Shown here: positions 19,099 through 26,851 of the stretch, piece by piece
Numbering within the stretch: the stretch's first letter is position 1
Layout: each line of letters opens with the position of its first letter
Assembly: GCA_902773895.1 (NCBI GenBank)
Contig: CACYGB010000004.1
Coordinates: 1 to 52,454 of the forward strand
Direction of reading: 5' to 3'
Source: an uncultured Eubacteriales bacterium
GTDB lineage: Bacteria > Bacillota > Clostridia > Christensenellales > Aristaeellaceae
DNA: 52,454 bases
Notes under the pieces: generated by a model
Told to the model about the DNA's origin: nothing
Database searches by the model: none
Seen by the model: only the letters and a program-made list of their open reading frames with translations
Position numbers and translations under genes: made by a program

Positions 19099-20832
19099 GT
19101 GAAACTGATTGTCCGATACATGAAACGCTACCTGCGCCTGACGGTTTTCAGCGTGGGGCTGAAGCTGATGGCCACGCTGACAGAGCTGATGATCCCTTAC
19201 GTGATGGAGCATCTGCTGGACAAGGTGGCTCCGCAGAAAAACATTCCGGCTGCCCTGCTGTGGGGACTGCTGATGGTGGCGCTGGCTTTGCTGGCCCGTT
19301 TTTTCAACGTGAACGCCAACCGCACCAGCGTGCGAGTATCCAAGGAATGCGCGTATGAAATACGGCGGGACCTGTTCCGCAAATCCCTGACGCTGTCCGG
19401 CACCCAAACGGACCGGGTCGGCCTGCCGTCCCTGACCTCCCGCATGACGGCGGACTCCTACAACGTGCAGAACTTCATCCGCAGCATCCAGACCATGGGC
19501 ATCCGGGCCCCCATTATGCTGGTGGGCGGCATCGCCATCACCCTGACCATGGACGTGGGCCTGGCCTCTATCCTGTGCGTGATGGCCCCCGTTATGATCG
19601 TGGTTATCGTCGCGGTGTCCATGCGGGGCATTCCGCTGTACGGCGGCGTGCAGAAAAGCGTGGACGACATCGTACGCATCATGCGGGAAAACATCACCGG
19701 CATCCGGGTAGTGAAGGCGCTGAGCCGGGAAGCCCACGAAAGCCGGCGTTTCGGCGCCGTCAACGCCGAAATGGCCCGCCGGGACCGCAAGGCCGGCGTG
19801 GTGATGGCGCTGCCCGGGCCGCTGATCACCCTGGCGCTGAACGTGGGGCTGACGCTGGTGGTGATCATCGGCGCCCGCCGGGTCAACGCCGGCGTAACGC
19901 AGCCCGGGGTGATCCTGGCGTTCCTGACGTATTTCAACATGATCCTGATGGGCGTCATGGGCCTGAACCGCATTTTCATGATGATGAGCAAGGCCAACGC
20001 CTCCGCCAACCGCATCCAGGAAGTGATCGACGCGGAGGAAGAACTGGTCCGCATCCCGGAATGCGACGCCGCCGCGCCGTCCAGGCCGGGGTGCATCGTG
20101 TTCGATCACGTGTCCTTTGCCTATACCGGCAAAACGCAGGAGGAACAGCTGGCCCTGAAGGACATTGACTTTGCCTTACCCCAGGGCGGTTCCCTGGGTA
20201 TCATCGGGCCCACCGGCTGCGGGAAGACCACCATCATCAACCTGCTGATGCGGTTTTACGACGCCACGAAGGGCGCGGTGTTTGTGGACGGACGGGACGT
20301 GCGCGCCTGGGACGTCAGCGCGCTGCGCCGGCGCTTTGGCGTGGTGTTCCAGAACGACGCCGTGTTTGCCGACACCCTCAGCGAGAACATCGGCTTTGGC
20401 CGGAAGGTGGACCTGGAGCAGATCGAGAAAGCCGCCGCGGAGGCCCAGGCCCTGGATTTCATCGACCAGTATGAGGACCGCTTCGAGCACCGATCCGACA
20501 TCCGGGGCGCCAATTTTTCCGGCGGGCAGCGGCAGCGGCTGCTGCTGAGCCGTGCCCTGGCCGGCGCGCCGGACATCCTGGTGCTGGACGACGCATCCAG
20601 CGCCCTGGATTACCGTACCGACGCCCGTCTGCGCCAGGCCATCCGGGAAAACCACCGGCGCACAACCACCGTCATCATCGCCCAGCGGGTCAGCTCGGTG
20701 ATGCACCTGGACCACATCCTCATGCTGGACGACGGGCGCATCCTGGGCCAGGGCAGCCATGAGGAGCTGCTGCGCACATGCCCGTCCTACGCGGAAATTT
20801 ACCAGACGCAAATGGGAGAGGAGGAAGCCTGA
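19099..20832 (+). CDS. ABC exporter half-transporter with non-canonical Walker B (subunit 1)
   Basis: A 577-residue half-transporter: a six-helix membrane domain (about 1-310) fused to a nucleotide-binding domain. Walker A is GPTGCGKTT (370-378) and the signature FSGGQRQR (about 473-480) is canonical. The Walker B end reads LVLDDASSALD, so the catalytic Glu position is Asp (D498). This is the feature of the degenerate-site subunit in heterodimeric multidrug exporters such as TM287/288 and BmrCD. Start is the GTG at 19099, preceded by AAGGGG; the longer frame runs back through the promoter. It is followed with no gap by its partner. The substrate (drug, peptide or lipid) is unknown. Confidence 0.9.
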   Translation: MKLIVRYMKRYLRLTVFSVGLKLMATLTELMIPYVMEHLLDKVAPQKNIPAALLWGLLMVALALLARFFNVNANRTSVRVSKECAYEIRRDLFRKSLTLSGTQTDRVGLPSLTSRMTADSYNVQNFIRSIQTMGIRAPIMLVGGIAITLTMDVGLASILCVMAPVMIVVIVAVSMRGIPLYGGVQKSVDDIVRIMRENITGIRVVKALSREAHESRRFGAVNAEMARRDRKAGVVMALPGPLITLALNVGLTLVVIIGARRVNAGVTQPGVILAFLTYFNMILMGVMGLNRIFMMMSKANASANRIQEVIDAEEELVRIPECDAAAPSRPGCIVFDHVSFAYTGKTQEEQLALKDIDFALPQGGSLGIIGPTGCGKTTIINLLMRFYDATKGAVFVDGRDVRAWDVSALRRRFGVVFQNDAVFADTLSENIGFGRKVDLEQIEKAAAEAQALDFIDQYEDRFEHRSDIRGANFSGGQRQRLLLSRALAGAPDILVLDDASSALDYRTDARLRQAIRENHRRTTTVIIAQRVSSVMHLDHILMLDDGRILGQGSHEELLRTCPSYAEIYQTQMGEEEA

Positions 20833-22599
20833 GTGCCGCCCATCGTACACGGAAGCAAGCCCAAAAATGCCCGCGGTGCCCTGCGCCGGCTGCTTTCCTA
20901 CATCACCCGCTACAGGCTGCCCCTGTTCGCGGCGCTGGCCCTGAGCTTTATCAGCAACATCCTGGCGCTGCTGGGGCCCAGCCTGGCCGGCTCCGCCATC
21001 AACGAAGCCGCCGCCGGCGCGGGCCGGGTCAATTTTTCCCAGGTGTGGTATTTCGCCTCCCGGATGCTGGTCTGCTATGTTTCTTCCTCGCTGATCACCA
21101 TCGCCATCAACGTGGTGATGATGCACGTGAGCAAGCGCATCGCCCAGAACCTGCGCACCGACATTTTTGAAAAGCTGCTGCGGCTGCCGGTGGGCTTTTT
21201 CGACCGCAACGCCGCCGGCGACATCATCAGCCGGGCCAGTTACGATGTGGACGTGATTTCCACCAGCCTGGGCACCGACATCGTTCAGATCCTGACCAGC
21301 ACGGTCACGGTGGTGGGCTCCCTGGTGATGATGCTGATCATCTCGCCGCCGCTGTCCGCAGTGGTGCTGGTCACCATTCCGGTGTCCGTCGGCTACGCGG
21401 TGTGGATGCGCAGGAAAACGCGACCCCGGTTCGCCAGGCGATCCAAAAGCTACGGGGCCATGAACGGCTTTGTGGAGGAAATGTTCTCCGGCCAGAAAAC
21501 CATCCAGGCATACGCCTATGAGGAGCATGCCAACGCCCGCTTTGAACAGGTGAACGGCACGGCGGCAGACGCCTACTACGACGCCGATTACTACGGCTGC
21601 ACCATCGGCCCCACCATGGGCGCCATCAACAACGTTTCCTTGGGGCTGGTGTCCATGCTGGGCGCCGTGCTGTATATGACAGGCGGCGTCACCCTGGGCC
21701 AGATCTCCTCCTTCGTGCTTTACTCCCGGCGCTTTTCCGGGCCCATCAACGAAATCGCCAATATGATCAACGATATTTTCTCCGCCCTGTCCGCCGCGGA
21801 ACGCATTTTCGATCTGCTGGACCAGGAGGAGGAAGGGGCCGACCTGCCGGATGCCCGGACGCTGGCCCGGGTGCGGGGCGACGTGGCGCTTTCCCACGTG
21901 GCGTTTGGCTACACGCCCGGGAAAACAGTGCTGAAGGATTTGACGCTGAAGGCCGACGCCGGTAAGCTGATCGCCATCGTGGGGCCCACCGGCGCCGGAA
22001 AAACCACCATCATCAACCTGCTCATGCGCTTCTATGACCCCAGCGCCGGGCAGATCACCGTGGACGGCACGGACATCCGGCGCTTCACCCGCTCCTCCCT
22101 GCGCGCCGCCTATGCCATGGTGCTGCAGGACACCTGGGTGTTCCGGGGCACGATCTTTGAAAACATCGCCTACGGCAAGGACGGCGCCACCATGGAGGAA
22201 GTGGTGGCCGCCGCCAAGGCCGCCCATATCCATTCCTTCATCCTGCGGCTGCCGGAGGGTTATCAGACCGTGATCAGCGAGGACGGCGGCAATATATCGA
22301 AGGGCCAAAAGCAGATGCTGACCATCGCCCGGGCCATGCTCTACGACGCCCATATGCTGATCCTGGATGAAGCCACCTCCAACGTGGACACCGGCACCGA
22401 ACGCCAGATCCAGGCCGCCATGCGCCGCCTGATGCAGGGGAAAACCTGCTTCGTCATCGCCCACCGCCTGTCCACCATCCGCCACGCGGACTGCATCCTG
22501 GTGGTGCGCCAGGGCGACGTGGTGGAGCAGGGCACCCACGAGGAGCTGATGAAAGCCAAAGGCTTTTACCACCAGCTCTACGCCGCCCAGTTTGAGTAA
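20833..22599 (+). CDS. ABC exporter half-transporter with degenerate signature motif (subunit 2)
   Basis: A 588-residue partner of the preceding protein with the same membrane-plus-ATPase layout. Walker A is GPTGAGKTT (384-392) and Walker B is intact (LILDEATSNVD), but the signature reads ISKGQKQM (488-495) instead of LSGGQ. Pairing this signature with the Asp-substituted Walker B of subunit 1 produces one degenerate and one competent ATP site, as known for heterodimeric exporters. The start is a GTG touching the TGA of the first gene, with GGAGAGGAGG upstream. A C-terminal loop (HRLSTIRHADCILVV) is standard. No regulator gene adjoins the pair. Confidence 0.92.
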   Translation: MPPIVHGSKPKNARGALRRLLSYITRYRLPLFAALALSFISNILALLGPSLAGSAINEAAAGAGRVNFSQVWYFASRMLVCYVSSSLITIAINVVMMHVSKRIAQNLRTDIFEKLLRLPVGFFDRNAAGDIISRASYDVDVISTSLGTDIVQILTSTVTVVGSLVMMLIISPPLSAVVLVTIPVSVGYAVWMRRKTRPRFARRSKSYGAMNGFVEEMFSGQKTIQAYAYEEHANARFEQVNGTAADAYYDADYYGCTIGPTMGAINNVSLGLVSMLGAVLYMTGGVTLGQISSFVLYSRRFSGPINEIANMINDIFSALSAAERIFDLLDQEEEGADLPDARTLARVRGDVALSHVAFGYTPGKTVLKDLTLKADAGKLIAIVGPTGAGKTTIINLLMRFYDPSAGQITVDGTDIRRFTRSSLRAAYAMVLQDTWVFRGTIFENIAYGKDGATMEEVVAAAKAAHIHSFILRLPEGYQTVISEDGGNISKGQKQMLTIARAMLYDAHMLILDEATSNVDTGTERQIQAAMRRLMQGKTCFVIAHRLSTIRHADCILVVRQGDVVEQGTHEELMKAKGFYHQLYAAQFE

Positions 22600-22614
22600 A
22601 CCCGCAACGCAAAA

Positions 22615-22650
22615 ACGGCCGCACGGACAAATCCGCACAGCCGTTTCAGA
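22615..22650 (+). terminator. Probable terminator of the ABC exporter operon (repeat copy 1)
   Basis: The stem-loop begins 16 bases after the stop of the second exporter gene: ACGGC pairing with GCCGT around an imperfect inner stem, then TTTCAG. It is nearly identical to the bidirectional terminator at 22901-22930. Confidence 0.55.
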
Positions 22651-22900
22651 TGGTCGTCGGTGTTTCCCGGGGAAGTATGAAGGGGCCGCAGCCCCTTCAT
22701 CAACAATCCGCAGGGGTGGCTTCGCCGCCCCGAGGAGCGGTTGAAATACCGCCTCCCATATCAATTTCTGGCCGAAAAATAGCAGTTGCCGTCCTCAAAG
22801 AGGTTGGCAAATGCATTTTTACAAGAAATTGATGTCCCCCATCAAAAGACTGCCCGCAGTCTTTTGATGGCAGAGCATCGACTTTATCGATGCTCTGAAA

Positions 22901-22945
22901 ACGGCCGCACGGACAAATCCGCGCGGCCGTCTTTTAGTTTTTTTG
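22901..22945. terminator. Bidirectional terminator next to rhaD (repeat copy 2)
   Basis: A 13-bp stem (ACGGCCGCACGGA with its complement, one G-T pair) and a 4-base loop is flanked by T-rich sequence on the plus side (CTTTTAGTTTTTTT) and by TTTTC on the minus side. It can end transcription of the rha genes and of anything reading from the left. It lies 20 bases beyond the rhaD stop. Confidence 0.8.
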
Positions 22946-22949
22946 CCTA

Positions 22950-23762
22950 TCAATCCAGGTAGCCTTCCCGGGCCTTGATGCTGAAGCGTTTTTCCAGCTG
23001 GTGCATCTGCTCGTCGGTGATGGTGTTGACCAAGGGCAGATGGGCGATCTTCATGTAGATTTCCGCGGCCTTTTCGGCGGTTTCGATGAGGCCGAAGGTC
23101 TCGTCCAGATCCTTGCCCGCGCCGTAGATGCCATGCTGGCTCCACACCACCAGGCGGGCGGTGAGCATCTTCTCCGCCGTGGCTTCGCCGATCTCGTTGG
23201 TGCCGCACAGCATCCAGGGCAGCACGTTGACGCCGTCCGGGAAAACCACCACGCACTCGGTGCACATCTGCCACAGGGTGCGGGTGAATTTCTTTTCGTC
23301 CAGGTCATGCACGTAGGTCATGGCCAGCAGGTTGGCCGGATGGCAGTGCATCACCACGCGGTTCCTGGGATCGACCTTGAGGCGCGCCACGTGGCTCATC
23401 ATGTGGGCCGGGAACTCGCTGGTGAACTGGCCGCCGTCGGCATAGCCCCACAGCAGATCAGCCTGCCGGCCCTGGTCCTTCAGCCGCACGATGCCCAGGT
23501 TCACGTCGGGGGCATACTGCACATTCTTGAAGTATTTGCCCGTGCCGGTGACCAGGAAGTATTTGCCGTCCAATTCCGGCGCGGTGAAGCCCGTGGGAAT
23601 GGCGCGCAGCACCTTCTCCGCGTCCAGGTATTCCTTCACTTCGTTTTCATCCAGCATCAGGCTGATGTTGCCGCCGTTGCGCTCATCCCAGCCGTGATCG
23701 TACATGTTGGTGGCGGTGCGGATCATTTCGACCATAAAGGGCGCAGTCAGAATATTTTTCAT
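22950..23762 (-). CDS. rhaD: Rhamnulose-1-phosphate aldolase
   Basis: A zinc class II aldolase that cleaves L-rhamnulose-1-phosphate to dihydroxyacetone phosphate and L-lactaldehyde. The 270-residue length fits RhaD. Zinc-site motifs are visible: VVMHCHPANLLAMTY (two His), WSQHGIYGAGKDL (third His) and the catalytic Glu in FTSEFPAHMM; the N-terminal ERNGGNIS phosphate loop is also present. The ATG at 23762 follows a GGAGGTTTCT site; the longer frame reads back through intergenic repeats and is rejected. It is the last gene of a rhaB-isomerase-rhaD unit, separated from the isomerase by a 309-base repeat region. No lactaldehyde reductase is seen nearby. Confidence 0.94.
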   Translation of the reverse strand: MKNILTAPFMVEMIRTATNMYDHGWDERNGGNISLMLDENEVKEYLDAEKVLRAIPTGFTAPELDGKYFLVTGTGKYFKNVQYAPDVNLGIVRLKDQGRQADLLWGYADGGQFTSEFPAHMMSHVARLKVDPRNRVVMHCHPANLLAMTYVHDLDEKKFTRTLWQMCTECVVVFPDGVNVLPWMLCGTNEIGEATAEKMLTARLVVWSQHGIYGAGKDLDETFGLIETAEKAAEIYMKIAHLPLVNTITDEQMHQLEKRFSIKAREGYLD

Positions 23763-24071
23763 AGAAACCTCCTTTTTCCGGGGGAAACCGTTCTTTGAAG
23801 CCAAAGAACGGATTTCCCCCAATCCCCTTTCCAAGAAAGCTGCCTGGCAAGGGGCTGTTTTTATTGATTCAATGCGTAAGTATGGCTTACTCGAAGAATG
23901 CAAAGGGAATCGTTCTTTGCCTTCAAAGAACGTTTTCCCCCAAACCATTTCCAAAAAAGCTGCCCTGCAAGGATCTGTTTTATTGATTCAATGCGCAAAT
24001 ACAGCTTTCTCGGAGGGAGCCCGAGGGAACCGCTCTTTGGCTCCAAAGAGCGGTCCCTTCGGAAAACCCCG
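23763..24071. repeat. Tandem ~121-base repeats with hairpins between isomerase and rhaD
   Basis: No gene is credible here. A unit of about 121 bases occurs twice in full and starts a third time. Each unit begins with a self-complementary block: CCGTTCTTTG/CAAAGAACGG at 23788-23811, CGTTCTTTG/CAAAGAACG at 23911-23932, and CCGCTCTTTG/CAAAGAGCGG at 24030-24053. Each full unit also contains a shared AAGCTGCC, then TTTTATTGATTCAATGCG further on. The third hairpin has compensatory changes (GAAC to GAGC on one side, GTTC to GCTC on the other), which suggests the stem is kept. It lies inside the rha transcription unit, so it could tune RNA processing or rhaD level. Confidence 0.75.
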
Positions 24072-25496
24072 TTACCTTGTAATCACGTCCACCGGCACGT
24101 TGAAGATCTTGGCGACCTTCAGGATGGTGTCGATGTGACGGCCCACGGCGGCGGCCATGTGGTGCGTGGGGCCGGCCTCGCTCCAGCGGTTGCAGAAATC
24201 CCGGGCGCCGCAGGTGAAGCGCATGCGCATGTTGGTGTCGCCGAACATGAAGATGGGGCCTTCCTCGTTGACGCCCTCGGCCACCACAAACTTGAAGTGG
24301 CCGTCCTTGTCCTGGGTGATGCCCAGGAAGGTGATGGGGCTGTTGGTGGGCGGATAGAACTGGGTCAGGTAGCCGCCGCCGGTCTTGCCGTGGAACACCG
24401 GCACGATCTTCATGGTGGGCTTTTTCGCCTGGCTGATGTCCGCGTCGCCGCTGCCGGAATGGCCGATGATGCAGATGTCCTCGTTAAAGTCGATGGAGTA
24501 CATTTCGGACAATTGGCCCGTGCCGGCGATGACCTTCAAAATACCCATGGCCATGGCCACCTTGATGTCGCCTTCCACGGCGCAGGCGGTGCCCTGCTTG
24601 ATCAGCATGGAAAACGCGGGAATCAGCATGGAATCCAGCTTGCCCGCGATGCCCTGGGCGAAGCCGTCATAGTGGCTGGCCACGAAGCCCAATTGCTCGT
24701 CCTTGCACCACTGCTCGAAGGCCACGACGTACTTCGCCATGTCCCACACGGTCTCCACCGTCGCGCCGCCCTCGATGTCGAAGGTGTCCAGGATGTCCTG
24801 GGCCTTGGCGCGGATGGCGTTCTCATCCGTAATGTTGTCGGCGATGGCCCACATTTTTTCCCAGTCAAACTGCTTGGTATAGAGGCCCATGCGGTGATAC
24901 AGGTTGGTTTCGTCGATGTACAGGTCCATCATGCCGGGATAGGGCCGGCCGATCTGGGCGATGTTGGTGTAGCGGAAACGGCGGCGCACCTGGGCGGCCT
25001 TGCACCAGTCGGCGATCTCTTTTTCCACCTCGGGGTCGCCGCCCTCCACCACGCCGGTAATGACGGCATGGCGCTTGCCCGCGCGTTCCAGGTCGGCCAC
25101 CATTTCGCCCACGGCGCCGCAGGCGTACAATTCGCCCAGCCAGGTGGGGGTATCGGTGGTGGCGTAGTCCGGGGCCTTTTTCTTCTGCACGTTCACCAGC
25201 ACCACGGGCACGTCCAGATCCCGCACGGCGGGCAGCATGTTGTAGCTGGTGGCGTAGGTGAGCAATTGCAAAATCACCAGGTCCACGTCGGCGGCGCGGA
25301 ACTTGTCCCCCGCTTCCATGGCCTTTTCCTTGGTGGTCACGATGCCGCCGTCGATGAGATCGACAGAGCCGGGAATCAGCTTTTTGAATTCTTTGTACTG
25401 GCCCTCAAATTCGGGCACCAGGGACGGGAACTGGGGCAGGTACGCCCCCAGGGCGATGGCGAACACGCCCACGCGGGCTTTGGTTTCGACTAACAT
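24072..25496 (-). CDS. L-fucose/L-arabinose isomerase-fold protein, probable rhamnose isomerase
   Basis: A 474-residue protein of the FucI/AraA fold. The metal-site pattern of that family is visible: the Glu in CAVEGDIKVAMAM, the Asp in YSIDFNED followed by IIGHSGSGD, and a late His in EAGPTHHMAAAVG. It resembles neither E. coli RhaA nor the short Pseudomonas-type RhaI. The gene lies between rhaB (overlap of 7 bases) and rhaD with no other isomerase nearby, so it most likely converts L-rhamnose to L-rhamnulose; that role is inferred from context. The alternative is an isomerase for another 6-deoxyhexose such as fucose, with the kinase and aldolase sharing duties. ATG at 25496 after AAGGAGG. 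Confidence 0.85.
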   Translation of the reverse strand: MLVETKARVGVFAIALGAYLPQFPSLVPEFEGQYKEFKKLIPGSVDLIDGGIVTTKEKAMEAGDKFRAADVDLVILQLLTYATSYNMLPAVRDLDVPVVLVNVQKKKAPDYATTDTPTWLGELYACGAVGEMVADLERAGKRHAVITGVVEGGDPEVEKEIADWCKAAQVRRRFRYTNIAQIGRPYPGMMDLYIDETNLYHRMGLYTKQFDWEKMWAIADNITDENAIRAKAQDILDTFDIEGGATVETVWDMAKYVVAFEQWCKDEQLGFVASHYDGFAQGIAGKLDSMLIPAFSMLIKQGTACAVEGDIKVAMAMGILKVIAGTGQLSEMYSIDFNEDICIIGHSGSGDADISQAKKPTMKIVPVFHGKTGGGYLTQFYPPTNSPITFLGITQDKDGHFKFVVAEGVNEEGPIFMFGDTNMRMRFTCGARDFCNRWSEAGPTHHMAAAVGRHIDTILKVAKIFNVPVDVITR

Positions 25497-26773
25497 ACGG
25501 TTTCCTCCTTCAATTGGATTTTCAGGTTGCCAAGGGCCGTTGCTTCAATGGGCAGGGCGACGACCTGCTTGCCGGTGGCCTCCTCCGTCAGCCGGTTCAG
25601 GTACCGGTTCTTCGCGCCGCCGCCCACGATGTACAGTTTTTCGTAGGTTTTGCCGGTGTTCTTTTCAATTTCCTCCACGGCCTGGCGGTAACACTGCGCC
25701 AGGGAACGATAAGCGCAGCGGAAATAGCCCGCCAAGCACCTGGGCGGATGGGGCAGCTTTTCGTCAAAGGCCGCCTTCATGCTCTCCGGCGCCAGGAAGA
25801 TGGGATCGTTGGCGTCCACCAGGTGATCAAAATGCTTCTGCTCCGCTTCGGCGGTGATCTCGTTCCAGGGCGTATCCGGGCACAGTTCTTCCCGCAGTCG
25901 GTTGACCAGCCACATGCCCATGATGTTCTTCTGGTAGCGGGTGTACCCCACGCCGCCCTCGTTAGAGTAATTGGCGGCCAGGCTGCCCGCGTCGGTGATG
26001 GGTTTTGGCACCTTCACGCCCAGCAGGCTCCAGGTACCGGAGGAAATGTAGAGCTCGTTCCCCTCCATGGGGATGCCCTCCACGGCGCTGCCGGTGTCGT
26101 GGGTGGCGCAGAGCATCACGCGGATGCCCTTGTATTTCCCGATCACGGTGCCGGGCTGCTGCAGGGGCTTGAACAGTTTCTTGGGCAGCCCCAGGGCGTC
26201 GATGATTTCAGGGTCGTACCCCCCGGTCTCCGCGCTGACCATGCCGCCGGTGGTGGCGTTGGTGTATTCGTGGCTTTTGACGCCGCAGAGACGGTACATC
26301 AGGTATTCGGGGATCATCAGGAAGCCGCAGGCATTTTCCAGCCGTCCGGCCAGCTTATCCGCGTACAGCTGATAAATGGTGTTGAAGGGCTGAAACTGAA
26401 TGCCCGTGCGGCGGTACAATTCCGAAAAAGCCATCTTTTCATGCACTTTTTCGATCACCGCCTCCGTGCGATTGTCCCGGTAGGCATAGCATGGCAGCAC
26501 GGGGTCGCTGCCGTTCATCAGCACATAATCGACCCCCCAGGTGTCGATGGACAGGCTGCCGATACCGGGGTACTGCCGCAGTGCTTCATCGACACCCGCT
26601 TTCACGTGCTTTTCCAGGGCGTCGATGTCCCAGATCAAATGGCCGTCCTGCTCCCTTACGCCATTGGGAAAGCGATATACTTCCTGGGTTTTGATTTCCC
26701 CGTTCTCCATCCAGCCCACGATATGCCGTCCGCTGGATGCGCCAATGTCGATAGCCAGCGCGTATTGCATCAT
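25490..26773 (-). CDS. rhaB: Rhamnulokinase
   Basis: An FGGY-family sugar kinase that phosphorylates L-rhamnulose at C1. The 427-residue protein shows the N-terminal ATPase-fold motif ALAIDIGASSGRHIVG, the substrate-region motif LSIDTWGVDYVL, the ISSGTWSLLG block in domain II, and the adenosine motif YIVGGGAKNRYLNRL. This set is characteristic of RhaB rather than xylulo- or fuculokinase. Two ATG codons are adjacent at the start (26773 and 26770); GGGGG lies upstream. It is the first gene of the rha catabolic unit. Its promoter carries a palindrome over the -10 element, and an AraC-type regulator gene lies just upstream. Confidence 0.94.
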   Translation of the reverse strand: MMQYALAIDIGASSGRHIVGWMENGEIKTQEVYRFPNGVREQDGHLIWDIDALEKHVKAGVDEALRQYPGIGSLSIDTWGVDYVLMNGSDPVLPCYAYRDNRTEAVIEKVHEKMAFSELYRRTGIQFQPFNTIYQLYADKLAGRLENACGFLMIPEYLMYRLCGVKSHEYTNATTGGMVSAETGGYDPEIIDALGLPKKLFKPLQQPGTVIGKYKGIRVMLCATHDTGSAVEGIPMEGNELYISSGTWSLLGVKVPKPITDAGSLAANYSNEGGVGYTRYQKNIMGMWLVNRLREELCPDTPWNEITAEAEQKHFDHLVDANDPIFLAPESMKAAFDEKLPHPPRCLAGYFRCAYRSLAQCYRQAVEEIEKNTGKTYEKLYIVGGGAKNRYLNRLTEEATGKQVVALPIEATALGNLKIQLKEETVC

Positions 26774-26780
26774 AAAAAGC

Positions 26781-26825
26781 CCCCTTTTCTGGAATCATTA
26801 TGCCAGAAAAAGGGGCAGAGCGCAA
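26781..26825 (-). promoter_or_regulatory. rhaB promoter with a palindrome spanning the -10
   Basis: On the minus strand TTGCGC (26820-26825) and CATAAT (26797-26802) are spaced by 17 bases. A 12/13-base inverted repeat (CCCCTTTTCTGG at 26781-26792, CCAGAAAAAGGGG at 26803-26815) is centred on the -10. This is a plausible operator or a cruciform/RNA hairpin at the start site. Binding by the neighbouring AraC protein is possible, although AraC activators usually bind upstream of -35. Confidence 0.7.
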
Positions 26826-26851
26826 GGTCTTGAATTGAGAAAAAAGCGTCC

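Larger units (their letters stand above)
22600..22949. repeat. Gene-free 350-base stretch packed with stem-loops
   Basis: Between the exporter pair and the convergent rhaD there is no credible gene; the short frames here are read through hairpins. It contains at least six separate inverted repeats: a terminator-like 30-base unit present twice as direct repeats (22615-22644 and 22901-22930, differing at two positions); ATGAAGGGGC/GCCCCTTCAT (near 22678); GGGGTGGC/GCCGCCCC (near 22715); a 74-base unit bounded by ATCAATTTCT and AGAAATTGAT (22760-22833); a 14-bp perfect stem (22839-22852 with 22857-22870); and an 11-bp perfect stem (22871-22881 with 22887-22897). This looks like accumulated palindromic repeats or a small non-autonomous element. 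Confidence 0.7.

Noticed and set aside
16581-19121. Minus-strand frame of 846 codons opposite metH
   Set aside because: Antisense of metH, whose zinc and B12 motifs are intact; the His/Gln/Gly-rich translation lacks any domain.
20176-22764. Minus-strand frame of 862 codons opposite the ABC exporter genes
   Set aside because: Shadow frame; Walker motifs are on the plus strand.
22650-22832. Small plus-strand frame of 60 codons in the 22600-22949 gap
   Set aside because: It reads straight through several inverted repeats, has no ribosome site and no recognisable sequence.
23763-23954. N-terminal extension of rhaD, and a similar small minus-strand frame at 23861-24046
   Set aside because: Both translate the same tandem DNA repeat (shared YLRIESIK), while a strong GGAGG site marks the normal rhaD start at 23762.
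22600-24071. Possible CRISPR array in the repeat-rich gaps
   Set aside because: Repeats are few, long, hairpin-rich and irregular; there are no 25-40 base direct repeats with regular unique spacers and no cas genes.
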